Assembly: GCF_016698645.1 (NCBI RefSeq)
Contig: NZ_CP068047.1
Location: forward strand, 2,639,001-2,703,000
Reading direction: 5' to 3'
Length of the DNA: 64,000 nt
DNA from: Devosia oryziradicis
Lineage (GTDB): Bacteria; Pseudomonadota; Alphaproteobacteria; Rhizobiales; Devosiaceae
Translations under genes and position numbers: made by a program
Part shown: piece after piece, positions 8,373 to 17,532 of the stretch
How the letters are laid out: each line of letters begins with the position of its first letter
How positions within the stretch are numbered: the first letter of the stretch is position 1
The notes under the pieces: model-generated
What the model saw: the letters and a program-made list of their open reading frames with translations, nothing else
The model's database searches: none
What the model was told of the DNA's origin: nothing

Positions 8373-10100
8373 GTGACCCAGGCGACCCAGACCGCAACCG
8401 AGCAACTTGCAGGAGCGATGCGTGCCAGCCGCGCGGCCCTGATTGGGGTGGGCTTGGTTTCCGCCCTGATCAACGTGCTGTATCTCGCCGGGCCGTTCTT
8501 CATGCTCGAGGTTTACGATCGCGTGCTGCCGAGCCGGAGCATTTCCACGCTCGTCGGTCTGGCGCTCCTGGTTGCACTTCTATACGCCTTTCAAGGCTTC
8601 TTCGACTTTATCCGTGGCCGCGTCCTTGTTCGCATTGGCTCGGCTCTGGGGGAACGGCTTGCTCCAATAGCGTTTCGTGCTCTGGTGCAGTTGCCGCTTC
8701 TGGCTGGGCCAAAGGCCGATGGATTGCAGCCTTTGCGCAGCGTCGATCAGGTCCGCACCTTCCTTGGCGGCATGGGCCCATCGGCGCTATTTGATCTACC
8801 GTGGATGCCTCTCTATCTTTTAATTTGCTTTGCTTTCCACCCGTTGATCGGCTGGATGGCCGCAATTGGCGCAATCCTCTTGGTCACCATCGCGATCCTC
8901 ACGGAGTTTACCGCACGTCGCGCCAGTCGGCTGGCGCAGGATTTTGGGGTCAGGCGTTCAGCGCTGGCGGAAGCTGGACGCCGCAATGCCGATGTTGTCG
9001 GCTCGATGGGCCTTGCGCCGCGACTGCAGGCCGTTTGGGGCGCCGCCAATGAGCAGTCCGTTCTGCATAGTCAGCACGTGGCTGACATCGCGGGTGGCCT
9101 AGGAGCCTTGTCGAAGGTGCTGCGCATGGTGATTCAATCGGCCGTACTGGGCGTTGGCGCCTATCTCGTGATCGCGCAGGAAGCAACCGGCGGACTGATG
9201 ATCGCATCGTCCATTCTGACATCTCGAGCCCTGGCACCAGTCGAGCTGGTCGTGGGCAACTGGCAGTCTCTGCTGGCGGCAAGACAGGGATGGCGCCGAT
9301 TGAAGGAGGCCTTCTCGATGATGCCACCGGATGGTGAACGTCTCGAGCTGGCAACGCCCAAGCGCAGCGTGACCGTCGACAATCTCAGCGTCGTGCCACC
9401 CGGGAGCAGCAAGCTGGTGGTGGCCGACGTGCGATTCTCGCTCGGGGCCGGCGATGGCTTGGGAATCATTGGACCCAGCGCTTCTGGCAAATCGTCTCTG
9501 ATCCGCGCAGTGGCCGGGGTCTGGCGGTCAGTTCGGGGCACCATTCGTCTCGACGGCGCTGCACTCGACCAGTGGAGCATTGAAAAGCTGGGGAGCTGCG
9601 TTGGATACCTACCCCAGACCGTCGAGCTCTTTGCTGGTACGGTGCATCAGAACATCGCTCGGTTCGCGCCCGATGCGGACGCGACGGCAGTAACGGCAGC
9701 TGCAACCGCAGCCGGCGTACACGAGATGATTCTCCGGCTGCCCAAAGGCTATGAAACGGAGGTCGGCGAAGATGGCACTGCCCTCTCGGCTGGGCAGCGG
9801 CAGCGGATCGCCCTTGCTCGCGCGCTTTATGGCGACCCTTTCCTTGTTGTGTTGGATGAGCCTAACTCCAATCTGGATGCCGAGGGGGAAGCGGCGTTAA
9901 CGCAGGCCCTTCTGGGGGTACGGAACCGCGGCGGCGTAATCATTGTCGCGGCTCATCGCCCAAGTGTGCTGGCGGCGGTCAATCTGGTGATGATCATGCA
10001 GGACGGTCGTCCCCAGGCACTCGGCGAAAGAGACAAGATACTCAACAAGCTTTCGCGCGGAGGCAGTGCGCCGGTCGATGTTGCGAGGTCCAACGGATGA
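8373..10100 (+). CDS. Type I secretion ABC transporter permease/ATPase (PrsD-like)
   Basis: A 575-residue inner-membrane exporter. GTG 8373 is supported by GGAG eight bases upstream. A hydrophobic permease domain covers about residues 25-310, starting ALIGVGLVSALINVLYLAGP. The ATPase domain has Walker A GPSASGKSS near residue 367, the signature LSAGQRQRIALARAL near 471, and Walker B LVVLDEPNSNLD near 491. No peptidase C39 domain precedes the permease, so it fits transporters of proteins with uncleaved C-terminal signals (RTX proteins, secreted glycanases). It overlaps the adaptor gene by ATGA. In rhizobia PrsD exports EPS-modifying glycanases; that role here is inferred from the neighbourhood. 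Confidence 0.92.
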   Translation: MTQATQTATEQLAGAMRASRAALIGVGLVSALINVLYLAGPFFMLEVYDRVLPSRSISTLVGLALLVALLYAFQGFFDFIRGRVLVRIGSALGERLAPIAFRALVQLPLLAGPKADGLQPLRSVDQVRTFLGGMGPSALFDLPWMPLYLLICFAFHPLIGWMAAIGAILLVTIAILTEFTARRASRLAQDFGVRRSALAEAGRRNADVVGSMGLAPRLQAVWGAANEQSVLHSQHVADIAGGLGALSKVLRMVIQSAVLGVGAYLVIAQEATGGLMIASSILTSRALAPVELVVGNWQSLLAARQGWRRLKEAFSMMPPDGERLELATPKRSVTVDNLSVVPPGSSKLVVADVRFSLGAGDGLGIIGPSASGKSSLIRAVAGVWRSVRGTIRLDGAALDQWSIEKLGSCVGYLPQTVELFAGTVHQNIARFAPDADATAVTAAATAAGVHEMILRLPKGYETEVGEDGTALSAGQRQRIALARALYGDPFLVVLDEPNSNLDAEGEAALTQALLGVRNRGGVIIVAAHRPSVLAAVNLVMIMQDGRPQALGERDKILNKLSRGGSAPVDVARSNG

Positions 10101-11404
10101 GATCAACCACCCAGGACGCGCGTAAGTCGATCCGCATACACTTGCTTGTGGCTACGGTTGCCGGGGCATTCCTGGTCCTTGGCGCCGGTGGATGGGCGGC
10201 CACTACGAATTTATCGGGTGCAGTCATCGCGCCGGGACGGCTGGTTGCTGAAACCAATGTCAAACTGGTCCAACATCCAACGGGCGGCGTCATCACCGAC
10301 TTAAACGTGTCGGAAGGCGATGTTGTTGAAGCGGGCGATGTGCTTGCACACCTTGATGACACGGCAATCAGGGCGAGCCTTGAAATCGTCGTGCAAAGCC
10401 TTCGCCAGCTTGAGGCCCGACAGGCGCGACTGCAGGCGGAGGTGGAAGGCGCACAGTCCGTCGTGTTTCCGGAATCATTGATGTCACAGTCAAGCAATCC
10501 GGAAGCTGCCGGTCTGATGACTGCCGAAGTCCGCTTGTTTGAACTCCGCCGGATGGCAATAGCCAGTCAGAAAGGCCAACTGCAGGAACGCGTGCTACAG
10601 TTGCGGGATGAAATTACAGGGATCGAAACTCAGATCACCGCGAAGCAGCGCGAAAAGGAATTGCTGGAAACGGAATTGGTCAGCACGCGCGCGCTGCTGG
10701 CGAACAAGCTGGTTTCCAGCGAGAGGGTGGCCGCGCTGGATCGCGAACTTGCTCGAACCGAGGGGCAGCTCGGAGAGCTTGTCGCCGCCGCCGCCCAGGC
10801 GCGGGGCAAGATCGCAGAAGTCGAACTGCAGGCCGCCCAGATCGAGCAGACGTTTCGCAGCGATAGCGCAGTCCAATTGAGCGATGATCGGGCGAAGTCG
10901 GCAGAACTGGAAGAGCGCCGGGTCGCCGGGGAGGTAGAACTCGCCAAGGCTACCATCCGAGCGCCGCAAGGTGGCCAAGTCCATGAGTTGGCCGTGCACA
11001 CACTGGGCGGCGTCCTCGCCGCCGGAGAAGTGCTGATGCGCATCGTGCCGATTGCCGAGGCGCTGACCGTGGAAGTCGATATCGCCCCGCAGGACATCGA
11101 CCAGGTATATATCGGTCAGAAAGTTCTGGTGCGCTTCTCGGCCTTCAATGTCCGCACAACGCCGGAGGCCAAGGGGACGGTCGCCCGCCTTGCTCCGGAC
11201 CTGACACGCGACCAGCGAACCGGAATGGCCTATTATACGGCTCGGATTGTGCTCGACGACGAGGAGGCCTCTGCTCTTCCTGACCTGGCGCTAATTTCTG
11301 GCATGCCAGTGGAAGCGTTCATCCACACCGGCGAACGCACGGCGTTGGGCTATCTGACCAAGCCACTAACGGACCAGATTATGCGCGCTTTCCGCGGCGA
11401 CTGA
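10097..11404 (+). CDS. Type I secretion periplasmic adaptor, HlyD family (PrsE-like)
   Basis: A 435-residue membrane-fusion protein linking the ABC exporter to an outer-membrane TolC-type channel. One N-terminal membrane segment (about residues 15-37, LLVATVAGAFLVLGAGGW) is followed by a biotinyl-lipoyl-like half (VQHPTGGVITDLNVSEGDVV). A long coiled coil follows (about residues 90-270), then the returning lipoyl half (IRAPQGGQVHELAVHT) and the C-terminal beta domain. Start ATG 10097 overlaps the transporter stop by 4 bases. No TolC gene or secreted substrate gene is in the window. Confidence 0.92.
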   Translation: MRSTTQDARKSIRIHLLVATVAGAFLVLGAGGWAATTNLSGAVIAPGRLVAETNVKLVQHPTGGVITDLNVSEGDVVEAGDVLAHLDDTAIRASLEIVVQSLRQLEARQARLQAEVEGAQSVVFPESLMSQSSNPEAAGLMTAEVRLFELRRMAIASQKGQLQERVLQLRDEITGIETQITAKQREKELLETELVSTRALLANKLVSSERVAALDRELARTEGQLGELVAAAAQARGKIAEVELQAAQIEQTFRSDSAVQLSDDRAKSAELEERRVAGEVELAKATIRAPQGGQVHELAVHTLGGVLAAGEVLMRIVPIAEALTVEVDIAPQDIDQVYIGQKVLVRFSAFNVRTTPEAKGTVARLAPDLTRDQRTGMAYYTARIVLDDEEASALPDLALISGMPVEAFIHTGERTALGYLTKPLTDQIMRAFRGD

Positions 11405-11518
11405 TCGGCGCCCGTCGATCGATCCGTCGTCGAGAGTCATCCGCAATTTCCGTCTGGCGCGATTGACCTCGCTACCTCATCCGACAATAAGGAAGCATCC
11501 AAAGGATCAAGCTCGACT

Positions 11519-12583
11519 ATGTTAAGATTTTCGTTGGTGGGTTGCGGGCGTATCGCAAAACGCCATTCCGAACTGCTCGGTCATGGCGCCATCGACGGGG
11601 CGCAGCTTGTTGCCGTGTGCGACGTCAATCTGGCTAAGGCCGAGGCGATATCCGCGCAGTTCGACGTGCCTGCGTTTTCCGATTTTCACGACATGATGAA
11701 GACAGTCGACTGCGACGTTGTGGTCGTACTCACCGAGAGCGGACATCACGCCGAACACGTCGTCGCACTGGCGCCCTATGGCAAACACATCGTCGTCGAA
11801 AAGCCCATGGCACTTACTTTAGAAAGTGCCGATGCCATGATCTCTGCCTGTTCGGATGCAGGCGTCCAGCTTTTCGTGGTCAAGCAGAACCGGTTCAACG
11901 TTCCGGTAGTGAAGCTGCGCGAGGCGGTGGACCTGGGTCGGTTCGGCAAGCTGACCATGGGCACCGTGCGGGTGCGTTGGTGTCGCGACCAGCGGTATTA
12001 TGATCAGGACGATTGGCGGGGTACCTGGGCGCTCGACGGCGGCGTCCTGACCAACCAGGCTAGTCATCATGTCGACCTGCTGGAGTGGATGATGGGTCCG
12101 GTGGAGAGCGTGTTCGCGCATTCCAGCCGCGCGCTGGCAAAGATCGAGGCAGAAGATACCGCGGCCGTTGTCCTGCGCTTCAGGAGCGGAGCGCTGGGGC
12201 TGATCGAGGCTACCACGGCCATCCGGCCCAAAGACCTGGAAGGGTCCATTTCCGTTCTGGGCGAGACTGGTTCAGTCGAAATTGGCGGGTTCGCCGTCAA
12301 TCAGATGAAAGTCTGGAATTTTGTCGACGCGCGGCCGGACGATGCCGAGGTCATGACCCGATTCTCGGTGAACCCGCCAAATGTGTACGGGTTCGGTCAT
12401 CAGGCGTATTATGACCACGTCGTATCCTGTCTGCGGAATGGGGACGCCCCGTCAGTAGACGGTAAGGAAGGCAGAAAGAGCCTCGAACTTATCAATGCGA
12501 TCTACGAGTCGATCGAGTCCGGCAAGGAAGTACGTGTGGGGTCGGTGCGCCATCAGACTCGTTTGGGTCAGCGACGTCCATGA
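11519..12583 (+). CDS. Gfo/Idh/MocA oxidoreductase, WbpB/WlbA-like UDP-sugar dehydrogenase
   Basis: A 354-residue NAD-dependent dehydrogenase. The Rossmann motif is LVGCGRIAKRHSE at the N-terminus, with the family motif EKPMALT near residue 98. The active-site region includes GGVLTNQASHHVDLLEWMMG. WbpB/WlbA enzymes oxidise C3 of UDP-GlcNAcA on the route to 2,3-diamino-uronic acids. That assignment rests on the genes that follow without a gap, a WbpD-like acetyltransferase and a WbpE-like aminotransferase. No WbpA-type UDP-GlcNAc 6-dehydrogenase is in the window, so the substrate must come from elsewhere. An AAAGGA lies about 13 bases before the ATG, longer than usual. Confidence 0.85.
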   Translation: MLRFSLVGCGRIAKRHSELLGHGAIDGAQLVAVCDVNLAKAEAISAQFDVPAFSDFHDMMKTVDCDVVVVLTESGHHAEHVVALAPYGKHIVVEKPMALTLESADAMISACSDAGVQLFVVKQNRFNVPVVKLREAVDLGRFGKLTMGTVRVRWCRDQRYYDQDDWRGTWALDGGVLTNQASHHVDLLEWMMGPVESVFAHSSRALAKIEAEDTAAVVLRFRSGALGLIEATTAIRPKDLEGSISVLGETGSVEIGGFAVNQMKVWNFVDARPDDAEVMTRFSVNPPNVYGFGHQAYYDHVVSCLRNGDAPSVDGKEGRKSLELINAIYESIESGKEVRVGSVRHQTRLGQRRP

Positions 12584-13044
12584 CTGCAAACCTGCGCCAG
12601 GCCGGCATCGTCGATGTGACGACGGGAAGCGGCGTCACGATTACCGAACCTGTCAACCTCTATGGATGCGCACTGGGGGATGGGGTGTTTGTCGGCCCCT
12701 TCGTGGAAATTCAGAAGCAAGTGAGCATAGGTGCGCGCACGCGCATCCAATCGCACAGCTTCATCTGTGAATTCGTGACGATCGGCAGCGATTGCTTTGT
12801 CGGCCATGGCGTCATGTTCATCAACGACACCTTTGCATCTGGCGGCCCGGCACGCGGCGACCGTACGAAGTGGCGGGCGACAAATATTGGTGATGGGGTG
12901 TCCATCGGCAGCAATGCAACCATTATGCCGGTTTCCATCTGCGACGGCGTGGTCATCGGGGCGGGCGCCGTTGTCACACGGGATATCAAAGAACCCGGAA
13001 TCTACGCGGGCAACCCCGCGCGAAAGCTGAGGGCCCTACCTTGA
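12580..13044 (+). CDS. Left-handed beta-helix N-acetyltransferase, WbpD/WlbB-like
   Basis: A 154-residue acyltransferase built of hexapeptide repeats (GDGVFVGPFVEIQ, GARTRIQSHSFIC, GDGVSIGSNATIM). It shows the WbpD-type segment CEFVTIGSDCFVGHGVMFIN and ends AGNPARKLR. WbpD acetylates the C3 amine of UDP-GlcNAc(3N)A. It overlaps both neighbours by 4 bases (ATGA at the start, TTGA at the end), so it is translated with the WbpB- and WbpE-like genes. Confidence 0.85.
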   Translation: MTANLRQAGIVDVTTGSGVTITEPVNLYGCALGDGVFVGPFVEIQKQVSIGARTRIQSHSFICEFVTIGSDCFVGHGVMFINDTFASGGPARGDRTKWRATNIGDGVSIGSNATIMPVSICDGVVIGAGAVVTRDIKEPGIYAGNPARKLRALP

Positions 13045-14141
13045 TCAAGTTTCTCGACCTGCATGCTCAATATCTTTCGATCAAGGAGGAAATGGACGCC
13101 GCCATTGCCGGAGTGATCGAAAGCTCCGCCTTTATCGGCGGCCCTGCAGTTCGGGAGTTCGAAGCCAGCTTCGGCAACTGGGTTGGCTCGCCTCACTGTG
13201 TTGGCGTGGGCAACGGCACGGATGCGCTCGAAATTGCCATCGAGGCCCTGGCGCTTCCGCCCGGCTCGGAAGTGATCCTGCCGGCCAACAGTTTCATTGC
13301 CACTTCGGAAGCCGTGGGCCGGGCCGGGCTGAAGGTGGTGTTCGCCGACGTGGATCACCAAACCTACGTCCTGGATCCCGAATCCGTAAGACAGCACATA
13401 TCGGCCAAGACCAGTGCCATCATCCCGGTTCACCTCTACGGGCACCCGTGTGACATGCCTGCGCTTATGGCATTGGCGGCAGAACATGAACTCAAGGTCA
13501 TCGAGGATTGTGCACAGGCGCATGGCGCCCGCATCGATGGACAGACTGTCGGCACTATTGGCGATTTCGCCACATTCAGCTTTTACCCCGGCAAGAATCT
13601 CGGCGCCTATGGAGATGCCGGAGCGATTACCGCCAAAGATGACGCTCTTGCCAAGCGCGCCCGCATGATTGCCAATCACGGGCGGGTCGCCAAGTACGAA
13701 CACGAGTTTGAAGGTCGCAATTCACGCCTTGATGGGCTGCAGGCAGCTATCCTGTCGACTAAGCTTCGACATCTGGACAAATGGATCGAACGACGCATCG
13801 CGGTCGCCGATAGATACACGGACCGGCTGACAGGAATTGCTGGCATCACGCTTCCCCACCGGGGCAATCGTGCCAGGCATGCCTACCACCTCTTCGTCGT
13901 TCGAACCGCGCAACGCGACGCCTTGGCAATTCACCTGAAGAGCCGAGGAATCGAAACAGGCATTCACTATCCTGTTGCCCTGCCGCGGCTTGCCGCATAT
14001 GCCAATCACCCGCAGGCGCAAGTGGACTTCTTTGCCGCTCGTATGGGCGCAGAAGTGCTCAGCCTTCCAATGGGCGAGCATCTCGAACTCGACCAGGTAG
14101 ATGAGGTCTGCGCGGCAATTCGGGACTTTTTCAAATCATGA
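13041..14141 (+). CDS. DegT/DnrJ/EryC1/StrS aminotransferase, WbpE/WlbC-like
   Basis: A 366-residue PLP-dependent sugar aminotransferase with a TTG start at 13041 overlapping the previous stop. Motifs are VGVGNGTDALEIAIEAL (cofactor phosphate site), VIEDCAQAHGA (aspartate to the PLP ring), and TFSFYPGKNLGAYGDAGAI, which carries the Schiff-base lysine. In context it would install the C3 amine on the 3-keto UDP-GlcNAcA made by the WbpB-like enzyme. Together these three genes give UDP-2,3-diacetamido-2,3-dideoxy-glucuronic acid. It overlaps the flippase gene by ATGA. Confidence 0.88.
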   Translation: MIKFLDLHAQYLSIKEEMDAAIAGVIESSAFIGGPAVREFEASFGNWVGSPHCVGVGNGTDALEIAIEALALPPGSEVILPANSFIATSEAVGRAGLKVVFADVDHQTYVLDPESVRQHISAKTSAIIPVHLYGHPCDMPALMALAAEHELKVIEDCAQAHGARIDGQTVGTIGDFATFSFYPGKNLGAYGDAGAITAKDDALAKRARMIANHGRVAKYEHEFEGRNSRLDGLQAAILSTKLRHLDKWIERRIAVADRYTDRLTGIAGITLPHRGNRARHAYHLFVVRTAQRDALAIHLKSRGIETGIHYPVALPRLAAYANHPQAQVDFFAARMGAEVLSLPMGEHLELDQVDEVCAAIRDFFKS

Positions 14142-15454
14142 GCACCGCGCGGACCGTTCTTGGTCCCGCACTCATCTATGTCGTCGCCAATGTGCTGACC
14201 GCGGCGATACCATTGCTGCTGTTGCCTCTTTTTACGCGCGTCCTGTCTCCGGAAGACTATGGCCGCATCGCTATGTTCGGCGTTGTGGTGCAACTCTTGG
14301 GAGCATTGGCGGGGCTGAGCGTCCACGGCGCCATCGGTGTGCGCTTTTTCGATCGCGAAACGATCGACTTTCCACGATTTGTTGGCTCTTGCCTTGCCGT
14401 ATTGGCAGGCAGCTTGCTCGTGGTATTGGTAGTCGTTGCCGCCGCGCTCCCTTTGCTCGAAACGTTTACCAAGCTGCCTGGGCATTGGCTGCTCATCGCG
14501 GTGGCGGTATCGGGCGCGAATTTCGTCGTCCAGTCGCAGTTGGCTATATTTCAGTCGGCAGCACAGCCGCTTCGCTTTGGCGCGCTGCGCCTGACTCAGG
14601 CCAGCCTGGACCTGGGATTGTCCATGATTTTGGTGCTGGGCATCGGGCTGGCATGGCAAGGTCGCGCGGCCGGAGTTGCCCTGGCAGCCGCGGTCGCGGC
14701 CACGTTGGCCCTTGCGATGATGCGATCGGGGGGGTGGCTACGGCTCCCGGGAACACGGGACTACGCGGCGCAGGCAATCAAGTTCGGCCTGCCCCTGGTC
14801 CCTCATGCCATAGGCGGGCTGCTAATCGCTTCTGTAGACCGTTTCATGATCACCAACATTCTCGATGTCGGGAGCGCCGGCATCTATCTGGTGGCGGTCC
14901 AAATCGGTTTGGTGCTGAACCTGATTACCGATGCAGGCAATCGAGCCTTCGCACCCTGGCTAATGCGCTCGCTGAAGCAGCACGACCCGGACCACGACCT
15001 TATGGTAGTGCGTCTAACGTATCTCGGTTTCGGAATACTAATCATTCTGGGCCTGGCCATGGGGCTTGCGGCGCCCACGGCGCTGGCGTTCCTGGTTGGC
15101 GAGCAATTCCGCTCGGCAGGATCCGTTGTCATCTATATTACGATGGGCCAGGCGTTCGGAGGCATGTATTACCTGGTAACGAACTACGTTTTCTTCGCCG
15201 GTAAGACAGGCAAGCTGGCGGCGGTATCCCTTACCAGCGGCCTTCTAAACATCGGCCTTTCCTATGTTCTTTTGACGACCCGCGGACTAGAAGGGGCCGC
15301 GCAAGCGTTCATGGCCGCGCAACTGCTGCTGTTTCTAGGGACCTGGTCGCTGGCCGCGCGTACCCATCCGATGCCTTGGAACTTGCAGCGGCGATCCCAG
15401 AGAGGCGTAGCACAACCAAGGCCAGCTGCCGTGCCAAAGCCATCGGAGCATTAA
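14138..15454 (+). CDS. Lipid-linked oligosaccharide flippase, Wzx/MOP superfamily
   Basis: A 438-residue polytopic membrane protein with roughly twelve hydrophobic helices and no soluble domain. The N-terminus (ALIYVVANVLTAAIPLLLLP, then FTRVLSPEDYGRI) is typical of Wzx and other polysaccharide-specific MOP transporters. It would flip undecaprenyl-linked O-units to the periplasmic face for polymerisation. It is the only flippase in the window, so it may serve both polysaccharides unless another lies outside. The ATG overlaps the aminotransferase stop by 4 bases. Confidence 0.88.
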   Translation: MSTARTVLGPALIYVVANVLTAAIPLLLLPLFTRVLSPEDYGRIAMFGVVVQLLGALAGLSVHGAIGVRFFDRETIDFPRFVGSCLAVLAGSLLVVLVVVAAALPLLETFTKLPGHWLLIAVAVSGANFVVQSQLAIFQSAAQPLRFGALRLTQASLDLGLSMILVLGIGLAWQGRAAGVALAAAVAATLALAMMRSGGWLRLPGTRDYAAQAIKFGLPLVPHAIGGLLIASVDRFMITNILDVGSAGIYLVAVQIGLVLNLITDAGNRAFAPWLMRSLKQHDPDHDLMVVRLTYLGFGILIILGLAMGLAAPTALAFLVGEQFRSAGSVVIYITMGQAFGGMYYLVTNYVFFAGKTGKLAAVSLTSGLLNIGLSYVLLTTRGLEGAAQAFMAAQLLLFLGTWSLAARTHPMPWNLQRRSQRGVAQPRPAAVPKPSEH

Positions 15455-15478
15455 TGTGAACAGCGTAAATCTAGTGAT

Positions 15479-16918
15479 ATGATGCAAAGCAAGGCGATCT
15501 ACGCCGAGCCTGAGGTCGCGGAGATGATCCAGGACTTCGAGCAGCGCAGCGGCGCCTTTGCCATCCGCGAAGGCGGTGTATCGCTCTGGCGGCTGATGCG
15601 TTTCGAAGCGTCAGTGCAATTGCAGAATCTGGAGCTTCGCCGGGCCGCTATTCCCCGTTCGCAATTGATGCGATCGCTTCCACGTGCTGCCTGGCAATTC
15701 GCGTTCGCCAAGCGGGGCTTACGGTATATTGGCAAAACGTCAAATTCGGGCCTTCGAGACAAACGAAATGGCACCTACCGGGACATCTATTTCGATGATC
15801 TTGTCGACGCCGTCCCAGGGGGAGCCATGTTCTCCTCGCTCGATACAGCCGGCTTTGAAGAAGCTAGCCGCAATGCCCATCGACAGCCCGTGTTTGACGA
15901 TACGGCAGTGGTCATAAGTAGTGCGGTACTCGGACGACTACTTGGGCGCCGCCCCCCCTCTCCCGCAAGCGCGCAACTGGCGGGCCTCATCGCCGACGGA
16001 CTCGGTCTTTCCGAGTTTACTCCCGCGCGGGTACAGCAGAAGTACGATGTGTTTCGTTGGCGCGCAGCGATCTACAAAAAAGTCCTCAGACGATTTGGGG
16101 TGGGAATTGTGCTGGCTGCCAATACGGGTCTGCACTCTCTGATCGCGGCTGCCAGGTCGGTTGGAATACCGTATGTGGAAATCCAGCACGGGGATTTCGG
16201 CGAGCATCACCCCGAGTCACTGCCGACCTCGGCGCTCAAGACCGGACTTGAGGGTCTCCTGCTGCCGGACCGGCTCGCGGTTTTCGGCGAGCGCGACCTT
16301 GATCGGCTTTCCGGCACCGCCTTGGGCCAACTTGGACGCTTGCGCGCTGTTGGCGCGCCAGCCATTGCGAATGGCCGAGCGCTGCGGGAGAGCAATTTCC
16401 GGGCAGACCCTGCACTGCCGGTCATTACATTCACGTCGCAGGGCTTTGCCCTGGACCAGGTGGATCGGTTTATCACCGACTTCCTCGCCATCAGTCACGA
16501 ACCCTTTCGCCTCATCATACGGCTTCACCCGGGCTATGAAGGTGATGGTGCGAACTATCGTTCGATCGCTGAAACCGATCCGCGGCTCATTGTGATGCCA
16601 GGCGACGCTGCGCCCGCCACGCATGAGGTCATAGCCTTGTCTGATTTGCACTTAAGCATATCTTCTACCTGTCACTACGACGCGCTTGGCATCGGGACCC
16701 CCACGCGGGTGCTCGGGCTGCCCGGACATGCGAGTATGGCCGAACTGGTGGACACGGGCATGGCGAAGCGCATCGATACTCCCGAGCAACTAGCCCTTGT
16801 GGTAAAGCAGCGCGATTGGGGCTCGGTGACTGCCGGGCAATCAAGCTACTTTTTCAAACCCGGCTACATCGACAACATGGTCGAACTGTTGGCTGAGTTG
16901 GATGTCGGGACGCAATGA
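15479..16918 (+). CDS. Unclassified GT-B-like glycosyltransferase of a polysaccharide cluster
   Basis: A 479-residue cytoplasmic protein. Two ATGs are adjacent (15479 and 15482). The N-terminal 200 residues match no domain I know (for example EGGVSLWRLMRFEASVQL). The second half looks GT-B-like: YVEIQHGDFGEHHP, LIIRLHPGYEGDG, and an 'SSTCHYDALGIGTPTRVLG' segment reminiscent of the nucleotide-site region in UDP-GlcNAc epimerase-fold and capsule transferases. It has no GT4 E-x7-E motif. The neighbours (flippase upstream, HisH overlapping by 4 bases) suggest it adds one sugar of the O-unit. Function is inferred from context only. Confidence 0.6.
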   Translation: MMQSKAIYAEPEVAEMIQDFEQRSGAFAIREGGVSLWRLMRFEASVQLQNLELRRAAIPRSQLMRSLPRAAWQFAFAKRGLRYIGKTSNSGLRDKRNGTYRDIYFDDLVDAVPGGAMFSSLDTAGFEEASRNAHRQPVFDDTAVVISSAVLGRLLGRRPPSPASAQLAGLIADGLGLSEFTPARVQQKYDVFRWRAAIYKKVLRRFGVGIVLAANTGLHSLIAAARSVGIPYVEIQHGDFGEHHPESLPTSALKTGLEGLLLPDRLAVFGERDLDRLSGTALGQLGRLRAVGAPAIANGRALRESNFRADPALPVITFTSQGFALDQVDRFITDFLAISHEPFRLIIRLHPGYEGDGANYRSIAETDPRLIVMPGDAAPATHEVIALSDLHLSISSTCHYDALGIGTPTRVLGLPGHASMAELVDTGMAKRIDTPEQLALVVKQRDWGSVTAGQSSYFFKPGYIDNMVELLAELDVGTQ

Positions 16919-17532
16919 TCACGATCGTAGACTATGGAACAAGTAATCTCGGTTCGATGACCAACATGCTGCGCAAGATCGGTCAGGCGTCCCGGATTGC
17001 GTCAACACCTGATCAACTCGCAGATGCCAGCAAAATCATTCTGCCCGGGGTAGGCTCATTCGATGCCGGGATGCGAAAACTCGCGCAATCGGGCATGATT
17101 CCAATGCTCAATCGGAAGGTCGTCGAAGAGCGGGTTCCGACCCTAGGCGTTTGCCTTGGGATGCACCTCATGACGCGGGGCAGTGAGGAGGGCGACCTCC
17201 CGGGCCTAGGCTGGCTACCCGCGGAAACCGTCAGGTTCGACCAGGTGGCAGAGCCGACACTGCGGGTTCCGCACATGGGCTGGAACCAGGTCCACGCCGC
17301 CAAAAGCAGTGTGGTGACGGAAGCCATGCCCGAGGAGACCCGTTTCTACTTCGCCCATTCCTACTTTGTGCGGCCTGATGACCCATCCGATATTTTGTTC
17401 GAAGCGCAGTACGGGGCGTCTCGTTTCGCGGCGGCGCTGGCGAAGGGCAACATTGTCGCTGGCCAGTTCCATCCAGAAAAGAGCCACCGTTACGGCATGT
17501 GGCTGCTCAAAAATTTCGCGGAGCGGTTCTGA
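16915..17532 (+). CDS. hisH: HisH-type glutamine amidotransferase subunit, sugar amidination module 1
   Basis: A 205-residue class I glutaminase related to imidazole glycerol phosphate synthase HisH. The nucleophile elbow is GVCLGMHL (Cys80) and the partner His-Glu pair is in GQFHPEKS. It would release ammonia for the HisF encoded immediately downstream (1-base overlap). Placement beside a WbpG-like gene matches P. aeruginosa hisH2-hisF2-wbpG, where ammonia is used to turn an acetamido group into an acetamidino group. It is therefore probably not the histidine-pathway copy. It overlaps the preceding gene by 4 bases. Confidence 0.88.
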   Translation: MITIVDYGTSNLGSMTNMLRKIGQASRIASTPDQLADASKIILPGVGSFDAGMRKLAQSGMIPMLNRKVVEERVPTLGVCLGMHLMTRGSEEGDLPGLGWLPAETVRFDQVAEPTLRVPHMGWNQVHAAKSSVVTEAMPEETRFYFAHSYFVRPDDPSDILFEAQYGASRFAAALAKGNIVAGQFHPEKSHRYGMWLLKNFAERF

